Translations under genes and position numbers: made by a program
Part shown: piece by piece, positions 61,713 through 64,000 of the stretch
Position numbering within the stretch: position 1 is the stretch's first letter
How the letters are laid out: each line of letters starts with the position of its first letter
Assembly: GCA_900239685.1 (NCBI GenBank)
Contig: OENT01000037.1
Coordinates: forward strand, 62,001-126,000
Source of the DNA: Rotaria macrura
Lineage: Eukaryota; Rotifera; Eurotatoria; Philodinida; Philodinidae
Length of the DNA: 64,000 bases
Direction of reading: 5' to 3'
The notes under the pieces: generated by a model
What the model saw: the letters and a program-made list of their open reading frames with translations, nothing else
What the model was told of the DNA's origin: nothing
The model's database searches: none

Positions 61713-64000
61713 TCATGGAGAAAAAAGGCTTGGACATTGATCGAATTTTCTCTGTTCATATTTATTCGTATAAATATATTCGTCATTCTCATCTTTGGTA
61801 AACCACAACGGTTCATATGCATGATCACGTTTTCTTGCTTCTGCTCGTTGTTGTTCTTCGAGGCGGTGCTTTTCAGATGCAGCTGCATCGATGTCACCTT
61901 TCTCAAGATATCGAATGTCTTGTCGATATCGACAATCCGTTGGCGGTAGAATCAAAGTGTCTGTTTGTTCATTAAGACGAGTAGCAAATGGAGTGAAAAA
62001 ATAATACTGATGTCGTGACGCTAATTCTGTTTCTGTCATCGGTGTAAGATCTCGATGCCAAATAAGACGCGACGACGGGAAAATTAATAGATCACACGGT
62101 ATTGATACTAATGTATTGGAATTAAGATGAATACAATTATGTCCGCCCGCTGAACAAAGTGAAGAAGTTTTTAATTGAGTATCATTCATGTCATCGATTG
62201 CATAATAACAATGGCCATAGTTACCATGGAATGCAGCGAGTTTATCTTGATCTAAAGAACATTCAAAAAGAATATACAAACACATTGTATTCTTTTTTTA
62301 TTTTTCTTCCTTAGACGATGGTCACACTCAACACAAAAAGACGTCATTAAAAAATAAATCTTCCTCGTCATTTTCATTTTTTATCTATAATTAATACATC
62401 ACTATCTGTTAAGGTCATGAATTCACCACTACTCTCAGATTACATTAATATTAATTTACATTCCCACTGACTATCAAATTTAAGAAGAGAATTTTGATGA
62501 AAAAGACTATTAGTTGTTCAATTTTGTTTCCGCTAAAACTATATGCTTATTAAAGCTTCGAATTAGTTGTGTGGATATTCGTAAATAATTGTGAACAAAG
62601 AATGCTTTGTTTATGAGATATTTCATTTGCGCAGGATGATTTCTAAGTAATAGTATTAGACTGTCATACACATGGGAAATATTTGATTTCGAGTTTTGAC
62701 TAGGAATCTTTCATAGAAATAGATGTTCACGAGATCGGACCACCATTCTGTGATTCTTCTATAGTTGCGCTATTAGGAGATGTAACGAAGTCGATCACAT
62801 GTTTTTTTTGCAACATCAAAAACCAGTTGTCTCGTCAAAACCCGTGCTTAGTTGTGGGAAGTTTGAAGTTGAAATTGAAAAGAAGCAATAATATTTTCTA
62901 CTTTTTTCGAAGAAAAGAACACTGTTCACTGAAATAAAAATCCAATACTTCTGTTACAGTAAGTTTCGTAGCATGAAAAAAAACTTCTCGAATTTTCATA
63001 ACTGATTCCGAATTTGATTAGCGGCTGAATCTCAACAGCAGAAAACAAAATGATTCGACAATTGGCAAAGCTGTATCTGTAGCTCGAAGAGAATAAGACA
63101 AGATACATCCCGCCTACATATTTATATTAGTGATGACGTTATTTCGTATTCGATGTCTTAGCTTTCAAACGAACCCGACTCTGATCAATTAATATTTACC
63201 ATCATAAATGAATCCAGTATATTTGAACACTTCAGCATTCTTCGTTGATTGTGATACAAACCATGAATGTGATTTAATGGTTATGAGAGATCGCTGATTC
63301 GATTGTATATGTTTTAAATCAATTTGCCCTTGAAATTCACACCACAGACGGCCAAACAAAACATTATGAACAAGCACAGTTGGTGATTTCCATGTATATT
63401 CATCGTCAGAATCATCATCATCATCGTCATCAACATTAGGTTGATATTCTGTTTCCCTTCGTTCTTCTTCATTACAAGATTGAAAACTCGATTCTGATGC
63501 TGATCGAGATAAAGCAGATTTTTTCTTTATACGTAGTACCCAGCGACCTAGAAGAAAAAAATATATTAATCAATCCTGTCAGTGACGATTTTCTTATTTT
63601 TCATTCAAAAACATCTATGCTCATTTTCATTGAATTCCATCGAATAATATTTGTCGTTTACGACAAAAAATGTTTTTTTTTTCATTGAAAATAAACTATC
63701 AGAGCAAAATCTTTTCAATCATTCTGTATGATAATTACTATTAACCTTCTGATATAGCAACAACACTTGTTCCATGAAATTTAACTTTCGGTTCAACATT
63801 GGCAGATAAAGTCCAATTTAGACCACGAGCATGTACAGCTGATACGGGTGGATGATGACTAACTTGTTCGGCAATATAATGAAACGGTGTGTTTCCATCC
63901 ATTTTCAATTCATAGGTTTCACCTAGTAATGGATTAAAAGGTTTTGACATTCTTTCAAGATGTGTTGATAAAGTTGAAATAACAAAAGCTGTTAAGTAAT
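61713..64000 (-). CDS. Oxysterol-binding protein-related protein, C-terminal part (runs off the window)
   Basis: OSBP/ORP proteins move sterols and phosphoinositides between membranes at contact sites. The last three exons are visible on the minus strand: 64000-63746 (partial at the window edge), 63547-63200 and 62251-61713, all in phase. The OSBP fingerprint EQVSHHPP is present after SKPFNPLLGETYEL. Later come HNVLFGRLWCEFQGQIDL, then PPTDCRYRQDIRYLEKGDIDAA, EKHRLEEQQR and PLWF near the C-terminus. The stop is TGA at 61713-61715. Any PH domain or FFAT motif would lie outside the window. A Ser/Glu/Asp-rich insert of about 45 residues, including seven consecutive Asp, lies inside the ligand domain in exon 63547-63200. 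The tail resembles OSBP and related ORPs; the exact subfamily is undecided. Confidence 0.92.

Overview
This window is AT-rich animal (metazoan) nuclear DNA. It carries intron-rich genes with many very small introns (about 51-120 bp) mixed with a few of 0.4-2.5 kb. Coding exons avoid G/C at third positions. The gene set is animal: plasma-membrane Ca2+-ATPase with a calmodulin tail, casein kinase 1, SAXO-type axonemal protein, TMEM147, INTS6 and an oxysterol-binding protein. Composition, short introns, gene spacing and a ciliary gene would suit a bdelloid rotifer, but nothing in the sequence is diagnostic, so the organism remains an inference.

Layout. 1-2916: gene-free upstream DNA. 2917-11115 (+): a complete plasma-membrane Ca2+-ATPase of 15 exons with two alternative last exons. 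11116-22089: long gene-poor tract. It holds a single-N scaffold join at 14206, where the Ca2+-ATPase terminal exon reappears, a putative mobile element with opposed short-motif arrays (12614-13585), and a foldback element (21490-21796). 22090-24604 (+): CWC25-like splicing factor. 26718-27563 (+): Rab11-like GTPase. 30874-32752 (+): casein kinase 1. 33718-34765: TTAA-flanked piggyBac-type non-autonomous element. 38632-41779 (+): SAXO-like axonemal microtubule protein. 43903-47286 (-): TMEM147, head-to-head with a small unknown membrane protein (47451-47874, +). 48057-50471 (-): NDUFC2-like complex I subunit with a long novel N-terminal exon. 50611-56865 (-): INTS6. 56866-61712: gene-free, with a CpG-rich CGCGGTT motif island. 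61713-64000 (-): the last three exons of an oxysterol-binding-protein-related gene that runs off the right edge.

The genes are unrelated housekeeping genes, each with its own transcription unit; no operon or pathway cluster is seen. The most notable points are: (i) Ca2+-ATPase alternative terminal exons that split at the same codon as vertebrate PMCA splice site C, one ending in a PDZ-type tail; (ii) two apparent haplotypes joined in series at the N; (iii) several non-autonomous or foldback repeats built from dispersed short CpG-containing motifs. Exon boundaries were derived by reading splice sites and checking that phase is kept across every junction; transcript evidence was not available.
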